Program-made: the position numbers and the translations under genes
Assembly: GCF_010686655.1 (NCBI RefSeq)
Contig: NZ_JAAGVY010000026.1
Coordinates: 1 to 64,000 of the forward strand
Source of the DNA: Cryomorpha ignava
GTDB taxonomy: Bacteria > Bacteroidota > Bacteroidia > Flavobacteriales_D > Cryomorphaceae
DNA: 64,000 nt
Reading direction: 5' to 3'
Notes under the pieces: model-generated
Seen by the model: only the letters and a program-made list of their open reading frames with translations
The model's database searches: none
What the model was told of the DNA's origin: nothing
Shown here: in pieces, positions 10,228 through 19,408 of the stretch
How positions within the stretch are numbered: the first letter of the stretch is position 1
How the letters are laid out: each line of letters opens with the position of its first letter

Positions 10228-12171
10228 ATGCATAAAATCGGTTCTTATATTATAGTTCTCTTATCTCTTTCATCAGCTATGCTCTATGGTCAGGAAGATA
10301 GCTGGTCAGCTGAAAGAATAGCTGAAATGGAAGGAGCGCGATTTAAATCTGATAAATTTTCATCTCCCAAATCTTCAAACGGAGCGAACTACGATTGGAA
10401 GTATGCCGAATGCTTTTGGCAAATAGATCCTGCCGTTAAATACATTTCCGGAAAGGTGAATCATACGGTTGAAATACTGAATGAAACTGATACCGTTTTC
10501 TTTGATTTGAGTGATGCCCTTACGGTGAATTCCGTTTTGGTAGAAGGCCAAAACGTCGATTTTCTATTTAAAGATCCGCTTACCCTCGCTATTGTTTTCG
10601 CGGAAACGCGCACTTCGGGAGAAGTTATTATTGAAATAAACTACGAAGGAATACCTCAAGCCAACAGTTTTTTATCCTTTACCCAAAGCTTTCATGGCAT
10701 GGCACCGGAAATATACACTCTATCTGAACCATATGGAGCGCGAGACTGGTGGCCCTGCAAACAAACGCTTACGGATAAACTGGACAGTGTTTTTATAGAA
10801 ATCACTGTACCTGAAGGACAAAAGGCAGGAAGCAATGGCAAGCTTTTGTATGAAAATGTTAATTCGAATGGTCGTGTTTCGTTTGGATGGAAACATAGAT
10901 ATCCTATACCAGCCTATCTCGTTTCACTTGCGGTAACTAATTATGCCGAGTTTTCTCAAACCATTGTTTTTGAAGATGTGGAGATCAATGTGCTCAATTA
11001 TGTCTATCCGGAAAGACTTGAAAATGAGCAGGAGCGGAGTGAAGCACTGCCTGGTTTGATGATTTTATTTTCTGATCTGTTTGGAATCTATCCGTATGCT
11101 GATGAAAAGTATGGCAATTGCCAGGCGTCTATTCCAGGCGGAATGGAACACACCACGATGAGCACAATGACAAACCTCAATTTTTCACTTTCGGCGCACG
11201 AGTTGGCTCATCAGTGGTTTGGCGATAAAATAACCTGCGGAAGCTGGGAGGATATTTGGCTCAATGAATCATTTGCAACTTATCTTACCGGGCTTTCTTA
11301 TGAGCACTTAACTACACCAGATGATTGGCAAAGCTGGAAGAGTGGTACCCAAGGCAGCGTAAAATCGCAACCCGGAGGCTCTGTATTTGTAAATGATACA
11401 ACAAGCCGTGATCGTATTTTTAACGGAAGGCTTTCGTATAATAAAGGTGCTTACGTTTTGCATATGCTGCGTTGGATTATGGGCGATGCCGATTTCTTTC
11501 TTGCCTGCCGTAATTATTTGAACGATCCCAATTTGGCATTTGGGTTTGCATATACTCCAGATTTGATCGCGCATTTTGAAGCAGTCTATGGAAGCGATTT
11601 GTCTGAATATTTCAATAATTGGTTCTATGGCGAAGGTTTTCCTACTTATTCGCTTCGCTGGTCTCCGGCTCAGGCGGGAATCGCTTTTAGTCTGGAACAG
11701 ACCACTTCGCACCCTTCGGTTGATTTTTATCAAATGCCTCTACCCATTCAGTTTATTGGAGATGAGAGAGATACGATTATAACTTTTAATCACCAATTTT
11801 CGGGCGAACAGTTTTATGTACAGCCCGGTTTTGATGTGAAGCAAATTCAAATAGATCCCGATCTCTGGATTATCGCCGATAAGCAGGTAATATATGAACC
11901 TGATTCTGATATTGATATAAATGCGATTTCTTTTCAGCCCAACCCCGTTTCATCGCGCTTATGGGTAGCAGTGCGCAATCCTTCATTTGTCGCTGAAACG
12001 TATTCAATTATAAATAGCGAGGGCAAGATTATTCGTACGATTTCGCCTTCCGGCGGAATTAGAACTAGCTTTGAGCTAGACGTTTCTGATCTTGCCGCCG
12101 GTTTTTATATTTTGAGATTAACAAATGGGAACTCTTCAAAAACGGGATCTTTTTTAGTTGCAAAGCCATAA
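10228..12171 (+). CDS. Secreted M1-family zinc aminopeptidase with T9SS tail
   Basis: The 647-aa product has a signal peptide (to about residue 22). The M1 zinc site is HELAH at H324-H328 with E347 in LNESFATY, exactly 18 residues after H328, as in gluzincins. The exopeptidase motif usually written GxMEN appears as GGMEH (near residue 305), which removes the canonical final Asn. The C-terminal 75 residues (FQPNPVSSRLWVAV ... ILRLTNGNSSKTGS) form a T9SS type A sorting domain, so the enzyme should be exported to the surface or medium. It probably removes N-terminal residues from peptides for nutrition. It stands alone between the fossil tail and the symporter. Confidence 0.9.
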   Translation: MHKIGSYIIVLLSLSSAMLYGQEDSWSAERIAEMEGARFKSDKFSSPKSSNGANYDWKYAECFWQIDPAVKYISGKVNHTVEILNETDTVFFDLSDALTVNSVLVEGQNVDFLFKDPLTLAIVFAETRTSGEVIIEINYEGIPQANSFLSFTQSFHGMAPEIYTLSEPYGARDWWPCKQTLTDKLDSVFIEITVPEGQKAGSNGKLLYENVNSNGRVSFGWKHRYPIPAYLVSLAVTNYAEFSQTIVFEDVEINVLNYVYPERLENEQERSEALPGLMILFSDLFGIYPYADEKYGNCQASIPGGMEHTTMSTMTNLNFSLSAHELAHQWFGDKITCGSWEDIWLNESFATYLTGLSYEHLTTPDDWQSWKSGTQGSVKSQPGGSVFVNDTTSRDRIFNGRLSYNKGAYVLHMLRWIMGDADFFLACRNYLNDPNLAFGFAYTPDLIAHFEAVYGSDLSEYFNNWFYGEGFPTYSLRWSPAQAGIAFSLEQTTSHPSVDFYQMPLPIQFIGDERDTIITFNHQFSGEQFYVQPGFDVKQIQIDPDLWIIADKQVIYEPDSDIDINAISFQPNPVSSRLWVAVRNPSFVAETYSIINSEGKIIRTISPSGGIRTSFELDVSDLAAGFYILRLTNGNSSKTGSFLVAKP

Positions 12172-12314
12172 TTTATTTCAAGATTTTATTAGTCACTTAG
12201 AGATTTGTACTTTCGTGGAATGTTCTGTTTTCAAGTATTTCCCCCTGGTCAATTCGTTCAACCCCCTTCACTTAGTTATAGCTTTTTAAAACAATTTAAA
12301 ACAGGGGAGGGAAT

Positions 12315-13751
12315 ATGCACTGGATAGATATAGCCATTTTTGTAGTTTACATGATAGTAATGCTAGGCATTGGGTTTTTCTTTTTAAAATCTAATTCGAG
12401 CAAGGAAGATTATTATCTGGCCGGAAGAAATATGGGTCCCTGGCATATTGGTTTTTCTGTAGTTGCTACAGATGTTGGTGGTGGTTTCTCAATCGGCCTC
12501 GGCGGTTTGGGATTTACAATGGGGCTCAGCGGCTCGTGGATGCTTTTTACCGGCCTTGTAGGCGCTTGGCTTGCAGCGGTATTCTTAATTCCCAGGGTTT
12601 TTGAGCTCGGCAAGAAAGTTGATCTTTTTACTTTTCCGCAAATTTTCGGTCAGATTTTTAACGGGAAGGTGGCATTGATTGCCGCTGCCATTTCTGCTAT
12701 CGGCTATTTGGGATTTACTGCTTCCCAAATGCTCGCGGGTGCTAAGCTTGCTCACGCTACTTTCCCAGTTGTATCCCTTAATTATGCGCTCGTTATCATG
12801 GGCGTTGTAGCTGTTATTTACACCGTTATGGGCGGTTTGAAGGCGGTAATATACACCGATACTGTGCAGTGGATTATTCTGCTTTCCGGTCTTATATTTA
12901 TTGGCTTGCCAATGGGATATTTTGCTGTTGGAGGATGGGAAGGAATTTCTGCATCAGTACCGCCCGAAATGTTGACACTCAATAATCTCACCTGGCAGAA
13001 TATGGTAAACTGGTGCGTTACGATTATTCCCATCTGGTTTATCGGGATGACGCTATACCAGCGTATTTATGCGTCCCGTAATGAAAAGCAGGCGCGCAAA
13101 GCCTGGTATATAGCGGGAGTTTTTGAATGGCCAATAATGGCTTTTATGGGCGTCGTGCTCGGTTTGTTTGCGCGCGTGGCAGCCGATCAGGGAATGTTTG
13201 CAGAAGTTGGATACGCTTCGGCCATGGGAATGGATCCAGAAATAGGATTACCACTGCTCTTGCGCACTATTCTCCCGGTAGGGCTAATGGGGCTTATGAT
13301 GTCTGCCTATTTTAGTGCTATTCTCTCTACGGCAGATAGTTGCCTAATGGCTTGCTCTGGAAATGTGGTAACCGATCTGCTTTACACGTCAAAGTATTTC
13401 AGAAAGAAAAATGAGATGAGACTCAGCCAACTGGCCACCCTTGCCATTGGTGGGGCAGCCATTCTAATTGCCTTATTTATGGAAAATGTGCTCGAACTCA
13501 TGTTGCATTCTTATGCCTTTATGGTTTCGGGATTATTCCTACCGGTATTGTATGGGCTCTATTCAAAACGCCCTTCTGCCACGGCGGCTATGGCATCGAT
13601 GTTTGCAGGTGGAGGTGTTACTTTAACCCTTACAATTTTATCAGTGAAATTGCCCTTTGGTCTCGATCCAATTATTTTCGGGCTCGCAGCAGCATTGATC
13701 GTTTTAATTGTTGTAGCAAAATCGAAAGATGTAATTGCCAGTATAAACTAA
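12315..13751 (+). CDS. Sodium:solute symporter (SSS family)
   Basis: The 478-aa integral inner-membrane protein has about 13 hydrophobic segments. Signatures of the SSS family (sodium-coupled uptake) include YYLAGRNMGPW near residue 33, TDVGGGFSIGLGG and a late LSTADSCLMACSGNVVTDLL around residue 340, which matches the conserved sodium-site helix region. The substrate cannot be named from sequence; sugars, amino acids and carboxylates are all possible. The ATG at 12315 follows a purine-rich run. The gene is monocistronic and convergent with the AsmA-like gene. Confidence 0.88.
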   Translation: MHWIDIAIFVVYMIVMLGIGFFFLKSNSSKEDYYLAGRNMGPWHIGFSVVATDVGGGFSIGLGGLGFTMGLSGSWMLFTGLVGAWLAAVFLIPRVFELGKKVDLFTFPQIFGQIFNGKVALIAAAISAIGYLGFTASQMLAGAKLAHATFPVVSLNYALVIMGVVAVIYTVMGGLKAVIYTDTVQWIILLSGLIFIGLPMGYFAVGGWEGISASVPPEMLTLNNLTWQNMVNWCVTIIPIWFIGMTLYQRIYASRNEKQARKAWYIAGVFEWPIMAFMGVVLGLFARVAADQGMFAEVGYASAMGMDPEIGLPLLLRTILPVGLMGLMMSAYFSAILSTADSCLMACSGNVVTDLLYTSKYFRKKNEMRLSQLATLAIGGAAILIALFMENVLELMLHSYAFMVSGLFLPVLYGLYSKRPSATAAMASMFAGGGVTLTLTILSVKLPFGLDPIIFGLAAALIVLIVVAKSKDVIASIN

Positions 13752-13874
13752 TATTTTAATTGAAGTTAACCATGATAATACTGATCAAACCAGTTGAAAA
13801 TTATATTGAAATAGGTTATATTTAATGCATATTTTTAAAGGTACTCATCCGTTCATAAACTACGAATGTGTCAT

Positions 13875-13929
13875 AGCGTTATACTAGCGGTATCATAGCG
13901 GTGTGGTAGCGATCTGCTTGCGGTCTTAC
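13875..13929. repeat. Five-unit 11-bp periodic repeat (AGCGgtnt...)
   Basis: AGCG recurs at 13875, 13886, 13897 and 13908, exactly every 11 bp. A fifth unit (TGCGGTC) begins at 13919. The units share an AGCGGTAT-like core. They lie in the 256-bp gap between two convergent genes, which otherwise holds nothing recognisable. Confidence 0.6.
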
Positions 13930-14007
13930 TCCGTATCAACTCTACTGCAATCAGTTATTAACTGCACTTTTACAAAGAGCCAACGAGTGATTAAGAAAAG
14001 GGTTTTC

Positions 14008-15609
14008 CTATTTCTTCTTTTTTAATTTCACCTTTGAAGGATCAACTTTAGAAACAGAATTTAAAATCCCATCAAACAATCCTTCTATCCACTGCGCGGC
14101 AAAACCTTTGTAGAGCGTACGTTCTTTGGAAATATCTCCTCGCCTGAATTTATTGCTATTGGGATTCTCTTTCCAGAATAGTACCCCACTTGCAATGTCT
14201 GCAAGAACATTCATAAGCCATTTCTTTTCGCCCGTTTGTTTATCTACGGCAGTTATATTTAAATTTGTGTAGTAAAAATCAACATAACCACGCTCGGCGT
14301 ACTTATTCCCGGTCATGTGCAAGTCGAGTTTGGTTACCCTACCTTCGTCAATACGAATACCCGCCACACTTTGTAGAAAGTCGCTCATAAAACTAAGGTT
14401 CGTTTCACCCACTTCAGCATTTAATTCAAAAGGATCGTTTTCACCATATTTATATGTAAGTTGCATACCTAGTCTTGTCTCACCCATAAAAAGCGAAGTA
14501 GCCTCAAACTTAAAAAGATCGGCTTCAACAGTATCAATATTTTGTAACCCGGCGAGTGAGCCATTAATCTCGATAATGTCAATGACGGAAGGTATATCGC
14601 TATCAAAAATCCCGATAAACTTAAACGCACTGTTTGTGAAATTAATAGAGTCTACTCGAATGGGCATTTTAATTGCAGCTATAGCGCCTTGCGGAAGTTT
14701 CGTAACTCTGTCGGGCCAAGGATAGCGGTTATCTTTATGAATTTCTAAATAAAGACTATCGAGATTTACATTAGAAATTACCAGCAAGCTATCATTAAAA
14801 TTCTTTGGTCGGCTTACAGTTACGATAGGCGCGTGGGCTGCAAATCTCGACTTTCGCCAGCCAAACTTTTTCGGAAAGGCAGATTTCGATAGATTAGATT
14901 CTAAAGTGAAATTCGTAATGGAAATATCACTATCCGATTCGGTTAAATCGATGCTCTCTACCGTCATTGTATAAACAGAATCAGAAAATTGGTACTTCGC
15001 ATCTGTAAGCAGAACCCCGGAATCGTCCCAAAGTTTTTCAATATTTTTTAGCTTTCCTTCAAACTCAATTTCTTTAATTATAAAGTCAAAATCACAAGAG
15101 AATTGCTCCGGTCCCTCGGGATCGTAGTTTAAAGAACCTCTGCGACAATTAATTCCACCAATAGAAACTTTCAGGCTGTCGGTCTTTTGTTTTTTCTTTT
15201 TGGGTTCTCCGGTAGCTGTTGTATCTGCCTTAAAATCAGAGAATGCAAATCGCTTGATGTCAATATTCGGTTCTAGCAATACAATAGAATCAACACCAAA
15301 TCCCTTTCCCAAAAGGAAGGAAAAGCCCCGAAAGCCTTCAAATTCTACTTTGCCGGCGGTAAAAATCCAATCTTGTTCGCTTCCACGGCTTTTGGAAAAA
15401 CTTAATTGATTAATGCTGAGTTCATTTTGAATGAGGCTTACTGAAAGCTCATCAAAATCAATATCATATTCATAACCCAGTTGAAGCTCAATTTGATTTT
15501 TTAGTACGTTGGTAAGCTTATTGTTTAAATAAGTCTCGAGACCGATAAGGCCCGCTATGAGCAGTACAACGGCAATTAATATACCAAGGAGAATTTTACT
15601 TTTAGTCAT
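14008..15609 (-). CDS. AsmA/DUF748-like envelope protein
   Basis: The 533-aa product has one N-terminal hydrophobic anchor (residues 6-24) followed by a long beta-rich region with runs such as INQLSFSKS and GYVDFYYTNLNITAVD. It ends in a basic KVKLKKKK tail. This layout matches the AsmA/DUF748 (repeating-groove lipid-transport-like) proteins, which are inner-membrane-anchored and extend into the periplasm. A KKKKQK stretch lies near residue 140. The assignment rests on overall architecture, not on a diagnostic motif. It has no close same-strand partner. Confidence 0.6.
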   Translation of the reverse strand: MTKSKILLGILIAVVLLIAGLIGLETYLNNKLTNVLKNQIELQLGYEYDIDFDELSVSLIQNELSINQLSFSKSRGSEQDWIFTAGKVEFEGFRGFSFLLGKGFGVDSIVLLEPNIDIKRFAFSDFKADTTATGEPKKKKQKTDSLKVSIGGINCRRGSLNYDPEGPEQFSCDFDFIIKEIEFEGKLKNIEKLWDDSGVLLTDAKYQFSDSVYTMTVESIDLTESDSDISITNFTLESNLSKSAFPKKFGWRKSRFAAHAPIVTVSRPKNFNDSLLVISNVNLDSLYLEIHKDNRYPWPDRVTKLPQGAIAAIKMPIRVDSINFTNSAFKFIGIFDSDIPSVIDIIEINGSLAGLQNIDTVEADLFKFEATSLFMGETRLGMQLTYKYGENDPFELNAEVGETNLSFMSDFLQSVAGIRIDEGRVTKLDLHMTGNKYAERGYVDFYYTNLNITAVDKQTGEKKWLMNVLADIASGVLFWKENPNSNKFRRGDISKERTLYKGFAAQWIEGLFDGILNSVSKVDPSKVKLKKKK

Positions 15610-15724
15610 CGTGGAAAAATATTCAAAAACTTTAATCCTATTACAGCACTATGAAAATAAATTTTTGAATAACCCACTGTGGACTAAATATGATACCTTA
15701 ACAGCATACTTTCATCAAATGGGT

Positions 15725-15732
15725 TATCTTTG
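15725..15732 (+). promoter_or_regulatory. Candidate -7 element for the desaturase
   Basis: TATCTTTG matches TAnnTTTG. It would leave a leader of about 95 bases before the ATG at 15833, the longest of the candidates in this window. Confidence 0.4.
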
Positions 15733-15832
15733 TCAAAAATTACTTTCTCTTTGTTTATTGGTTCGCAAATTAATTAGTATAGGCCAATCTAAACAAGAGT
15801 CGTCTCTGGATGTTCTACTTAAAAGACATTAA

Positions 15833-16924
15833 ATGAAAATAACCCAAAAACGATATAAGTTTGCCAACCAGCTCAACGCCGACTTCTTTAATACCTTACG
15901 TCAGCGAGTTAACGATCATTTCACTGATAATAATATCCCCAAGCATGGTGATCATAAAATCGTAATTAAAACGATTGTTATGTTCCTGCTTTATTTCGTA
16001 CCCTACATTGCTATTGTTGCGGGATGGGTTACAAATCCATTTTTATTTGTAGGTCTATGGCTTATAATGGGTCTTGGCGGAGCAGGAATTGGTGTAAACG
16101 TAATGCACGATGCCAATCACGGCGCCTGGTCTAAAAGCAAATGGTGGAATAACGTAATGGGCAAAAGTGTTAATTTGATCGGTGGAAACGCCCGCACCTG
16201 GCAGTTGCAGCACAATGTGCTTCACCATGCCTACACAAATGTAGAAGGAATGGATCACGATTTAGACGGGCCTGTTTTCCTTCGTTTTTCACCCACGCAA
16301 GAAAAAAAAGGTTATCACCGCTTTCAGCATATTTATGCTTGGTTTTTCTACGGTCTTCAAACCTTTGCACGAACACTCGCAACAGATTTTACCAACGCTA
16401 AACTATTCAGAGACCGTGGTCTTATCAGAAAGCCAAAAGAATACCGCGACATTTTATTGAATATCGCTTATGGGAAGATTTTTTACTTTATTTATATTCT
16501 TGCTGTCCCGCTAATCTTTTCTCCTGCCCCCTGGTGGTTGATAATAGTAGGGTTCGCTACAATGCATTATGTTCTTGGCCTTATGCTGGCACTTATTTTC
16601 CAAAGTGCACACGTTATGCCCGAATGTCAATTTCCTGTGGCTAACACTGAAGGAACAATTGAAAATAACTGGGCAGTACACCAAATGCAAACTACAACGA
16701 ATTTCTCTCCAAACAGCCGTGTTTTCTCCTGGTTTGTAGGTGGATTGAATTTCCAGATAGAACATCACTTATTTTCAAATATTTGCCATACACACTACCG
16801 CGAGCTTTCAAAAATTGTTTCTGAAACTGCGCAAGAGTTTGGTATTAAATACAATCAGCAAAAAAGCTTTGCACGAGCAATATGGGAGCATGGCAAAATG
16901 CTTAAATCGCTTGGCCGAGCCTAG
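15833..16924 (+). CDS. Membrane fatty-acid desaturase (front-end/linoleoyl-CoA desaturase-like)
   Basis: The 363-aa di-iron membrane desaturase inserts double bonds into acyl chains of membrane lipids. The three histidine boxes are present: HDANH (near residue 92), HNVLHH (near 127) and QIEHH (near 308). The Q in the third box is typical of front-end (delta-5/delta-6-type) desaturases, but there is no fused cytochrome b5 domain. Paired hydrophobic segments lie around residues 47-85 and 210-255. Cold adaptation or polyunsaturated lipid synthesis is plausible. It stands alone and is followed at once by a rho-independent terminator. Confidence 0.9.
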   Translation: MKITQKRYKFANQLNADFFNTLRQRVNDHFTDNNIPKHGDHKIVIKTIVMFLLYFVPYIAIVAGWVTNPFLFVGLWLIMGLGGAGIGVNVMHDANHGAWSKSKWWNNVMGKSVNLIGGNARTWQLQHNVLHHAYTNVEGMDHDLDGPVFLRFSPTQEKKGYHRFQHIYAWFFYGLQTFARTLATDFTNAKLFRDRGLIRKPKEYRDILLNIAYGKIFYFIYILAVPLIFSPAPWWLIIVGFATMHYVLGLMLALIFQSAHVMPECQFPVANTEGTIENNWAVHQMQTTTNFSPNSRVFSWFVGGLNFQIEHHLFSNICHTHYRELSKIVSETAQEFGIKYNQQKSFARAIWEHGKMLKSLGRA

Positions 16925-16946
16925 GCGATTAAGTTTATAAAAATAT

Positions 16947-16973
16947 AAAAGCCGCTGTATCAGCGGCTTTTTT
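16947..16973 (+). terminator. Rho-independent terminator after the desaturase
   Basis: An 11-bp stem, AAAAGCCGCTG (16947-16957) pairing with CAGCGGCTTTT, closes a 3-base TAT loop and runs into a T stretch 23 bp after the desaturase stop. The A/T arms allow some function in both directions. Confidence 0.85.
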
Positions 16974-17037
16974 ATGCTTTTTATTTTTAGAATACAGTTA
17001 ACAATACGCCTGTAGTTAAATTCATAAAGGTTCTGTA

Positions 17038-17883
17038 TTACTCTTTCACTACCTTTTTAGTATAAACTCCTTCAGGTGTGGTTATGCGGAGAAAGTATAG
17101 CCCCGAAAGCATTTTGCTCATATCAATAGTTCGCTCTACCGGGTTGAGTTTTTTCACCAATTTTCCATTGATGTCTGTAAGGTTTAATTCATTGATTATT
17201 GCATCTGTTGTTATGGTGAGCTGACTTGAAACCGGGTTGGGTTGTAAAATGATCTCAAGCGCGGGATTTGAGATTGAGCTAGCCGAAACGTTTGTGGAAA
17301 TTACTATATCATCAAAACGAATGATTGAGAGTCCATGCGTACCAAACATGTCATAAGCAGGATAGGCACGTATCTCTAGCCGAATTTTGTTAAATGGAAT
17401 CTCAGACTCAAAATACATACTTCCCAAAGTGCATTCAGGATTCATTTCATCGTAAATGATTTCTTGCTGACCCGCTCCAATCCCGTCACCGGGAGTAATC
17501 TGCCAAGCCGTAAGTTTCACGCTTGCGAAAGCTCCTTCAGAAAGAGTATCTATAGCATAGTTATACTGAATATTTACAATAGAAACCATGTTATCAAACA
17601 TGACAATCTGACCAATACCCCCCGACTGTGGGCCTTCTAAACCCGGTCCGGTGCTGCTTATTTTTGCCGAAAGGTCGCTGTTGCATGCCTCTGTTGATGG
17701 TGCAACTGTAATATATGCTACAAAAACATTTGTCGTACCCCAACCTACCGGATCCATCATGCCGTCATTTTCCTCCCAACTTTCAAAACCGTTGTTCACG
17801 AATTGCTGGCTGAAGGTTGCGAGCGAAGCCATACATACCATAATAGTCAAAACAATGCTGGCTAATCTATTTGGAGCTTTCAT
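17038..17883 (-). CDS. Secreted T9SS cargo protein of unknown function
   Basis: The 281-aa product has a signal peptide (about residues 1-25). The beta-rich middle part begins VNNGFESWEENDGMMDP, as seen in Bacteroidota carbohydrate-binding-like or PCMD-like domains. A T9SS type A domain closes it (LQPNPVSSQLTI ... GLYFLRITTPEG, ending KKVVKE). No catalytic motif is seen. It is the last gene of a three-gene minus-strand block and starts 1 bp after the previous stop. Its own role is unknown. Confidence 0.75.
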   Translation of the reverse strand: MKAPNRLASIVLTIMVCMASLATFSQQFVNNGFESWEENDGMMDPVGWGTTNVFVAYITVAPSTEACNSDLSAKISSTGPGLEGPQSGGIGQIVMFDNMVSIVNIQYNYAIDTLSEGAFASVKLTAWQITPGDGIGAGQQEIIYDEMNPECTLGSMYFESEIPFNKIRLEIRAYPAYDMFGTHGLSIIRFDDIVISTNVSASSISNPALEIILQPNPVSSQLTITTDAIINELNLTDINGKLVKKLNPVERTIDMSKMLSGLYFLRITTPEGVYTKKVVKE

Positions 17884-17884
17884 T

Positions 17885-19408
17885 TTAGTAGGTATGAATG
17901 ATTAACTTCTTTCTACCACTTTGTTTATCTTCTGTCAAAATCTCAATAACGTACATGCCCGGCTTGAGGTGTTGGAAGGTAAGTGTTATTTCATTGCGAC
18001 TTCCGGGCGGGAGCGGCTCTTGAACTAACTTTCTGCCGCTCACATCATACACATTTAGCTGTGCCGGTACAAAGCCCGGTTTTGCAGCATAAAAAACATT
18101 TACCACACCTGATGAAGGATTTGGGAAAACCGTGAATTTTTCAAATGGATCTTTCTTTGTCTTTGCTGACAAAGCAGAGGGATTGAATTGCATAATGTTG
18201 TGGCAGGTATGATTACCGACGTCATTAAAAGCACCAATAACCAATAAATTGCCCTCATCTGAAACGTCCATATGCCTAATAGTAGGAGTGTAAAAAGAGG
18301 TATCAGTGTCTCCGCCGAATACGTAGGCATAACCTCTCATAAAATCAATATCCGCAAAGTCGGGTAAGAGTTCTCCACTTTCTGATAGCTTTGCAATACA
18401 TATGCGATCTTCGCCATTCACACTTCCAAAGCTTCCGCCAATAACATAACCGGAACCGTCGTCAACAACTGAAGCAACAGAATTGATGGAATTAAACCAT
18501 TCTGTGCTATAAATTCCAATTGTCGGCATATTGAAAGTAGAGTCGATTGATCCGTCTGTATTAAGTCTAAGTAAGGGGATATCTTCATCTTGATAGTCTT
18601 CGCTATATACATTTGCTGCACTAAACCATGCCCTGCCCAAACTATCTGCAGAGACAATACTAATTGAAGCTGAGACGAAAGGACTCTTAAAAGTCGTATC
18701 AATTTCAAACTGCTCGGTTAGCCTGATTATATCGGGACTCTCATAGCCGTTTACGCTCGTCCACTTTCCTACCAGATAATAGCCGCCTCCGGGAATCGCT
18801 TCTATTTCTCTGGCTAGAGAGGATGGCATAGGCTCCGCTTCAAAATGAGGAAAGTACGGATCGACAATTCCATTTTCTTTCAAACCGATTAAAAGCTGAA
18901 AGATTCCTGGATTTTCCATATCCAATCTATTTTTACCCGGGTAAACCAAGGTTGTATCAGCAAGTGAAAGGGGTCTTTTTCTCGTGGTACCACTTCCGGC
19001 ATAAGGCGGGTAATAAAACTTATTGTACCAAAATGAAGTATCGCAGGGGTTACTACCGTCAAGCATTATGCAAGTATTAGCATAAAAATAATGATCATTG
19101 TGTTTTACTGTTTGAGCTCCTGAAGAAAAACCATTAATAGTAAAGGAGAACGAAGGGTCCGGAGTACCGGAATTGAAAAGACGCGTTACGCCTTTGGCAT
19201 TATTCGGATATTCTTGAAAATCTCCTGTGACCACTATTTTCCCATCACCTTCTCTAAAAAAATATACTGCACTGCCTTTAAATAATTGATCGCCAATGTT
19301 TTCGTTAAATACTTCATCTAACGAATAAATACTTTGTGCATGACATTCCTGATAGAAGAGTGTTGGTAGAATTATTATTAGAACTAAATGACCAATTGAG
19401 CGCATCAT
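17885..19408 (-). CDS. Secreted delta-60-repeat beta-propeller-like protein with T9SS tail
   Basis: The product (507 aa) has a signal peptide ending near residue 24. It carries several delta-60-type repeats (GxxRLNxDGSxDxxF), for example LLRLNTDGSIDSTF near residue 265 and VTRLFNSGTPDPSF near 80. The C-terminal sorting domain reads FPNPSSGVVNVFY ... GMYVIEILTEDK. I chose the ATG at 19408 because it overlaps the upstream TGA in a TGATG junction. A second ATG follows at once, and a TTG lies just before. It is probably translationally coupled to the M43 protein and exported with it. Its function is unknown. Confidence 0.75.
   Translation of the reverse strand: MMRSIGHLVLIIILPTLFYQECHAQSIYSLDEVFNENIGDQLFKGSAVYFFREGDGKIVVTGDFQEYPNNAKGVTRLFNSGTPDPSFSFTINGFSSGAQTVKHNDHYFYANTCIMLDGSNPCDTSFWYNKFYYPPYAGSGTTRKRPLSLADTTLVYPGKNRLDMENPGIFQLLIGLKENGIVDPYFPHFEAEPMPSSLAREIEAIPGGGYYLVGKWTSVNGYESPDIIRLTEQFEIDTTFKSPFVSASISIVSADSLGRAWFSAANVYSEDYQDEDIPLLRLNTDGSIDSTFNMPTIGIYSTEWFNSINSVASVVDDGSGYVIGGSFGSVNGEDRICIAKLSESGELLPDFADIDFMRGYAYVFGGDTDTSFYTPTIRHMDVSDEGNLLVIGAFNDVGNHTCHNIMQFNPSALSAKTKKDPFEKFTVFPNPSSGVVNVFYAAKPGFVPAQLNVYDVSGRKLVQEPLPPGSRNEITLTFQHLKPGMYVIEILTEDKQSGRKKLIIHTY

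Noticed and set aside
15557-15832. 91-codon frame just before the desaturase
   Set aside because: It begins antisense inside the AsmA-like gene, has no family resemblance and contains the desaturase -7 element.
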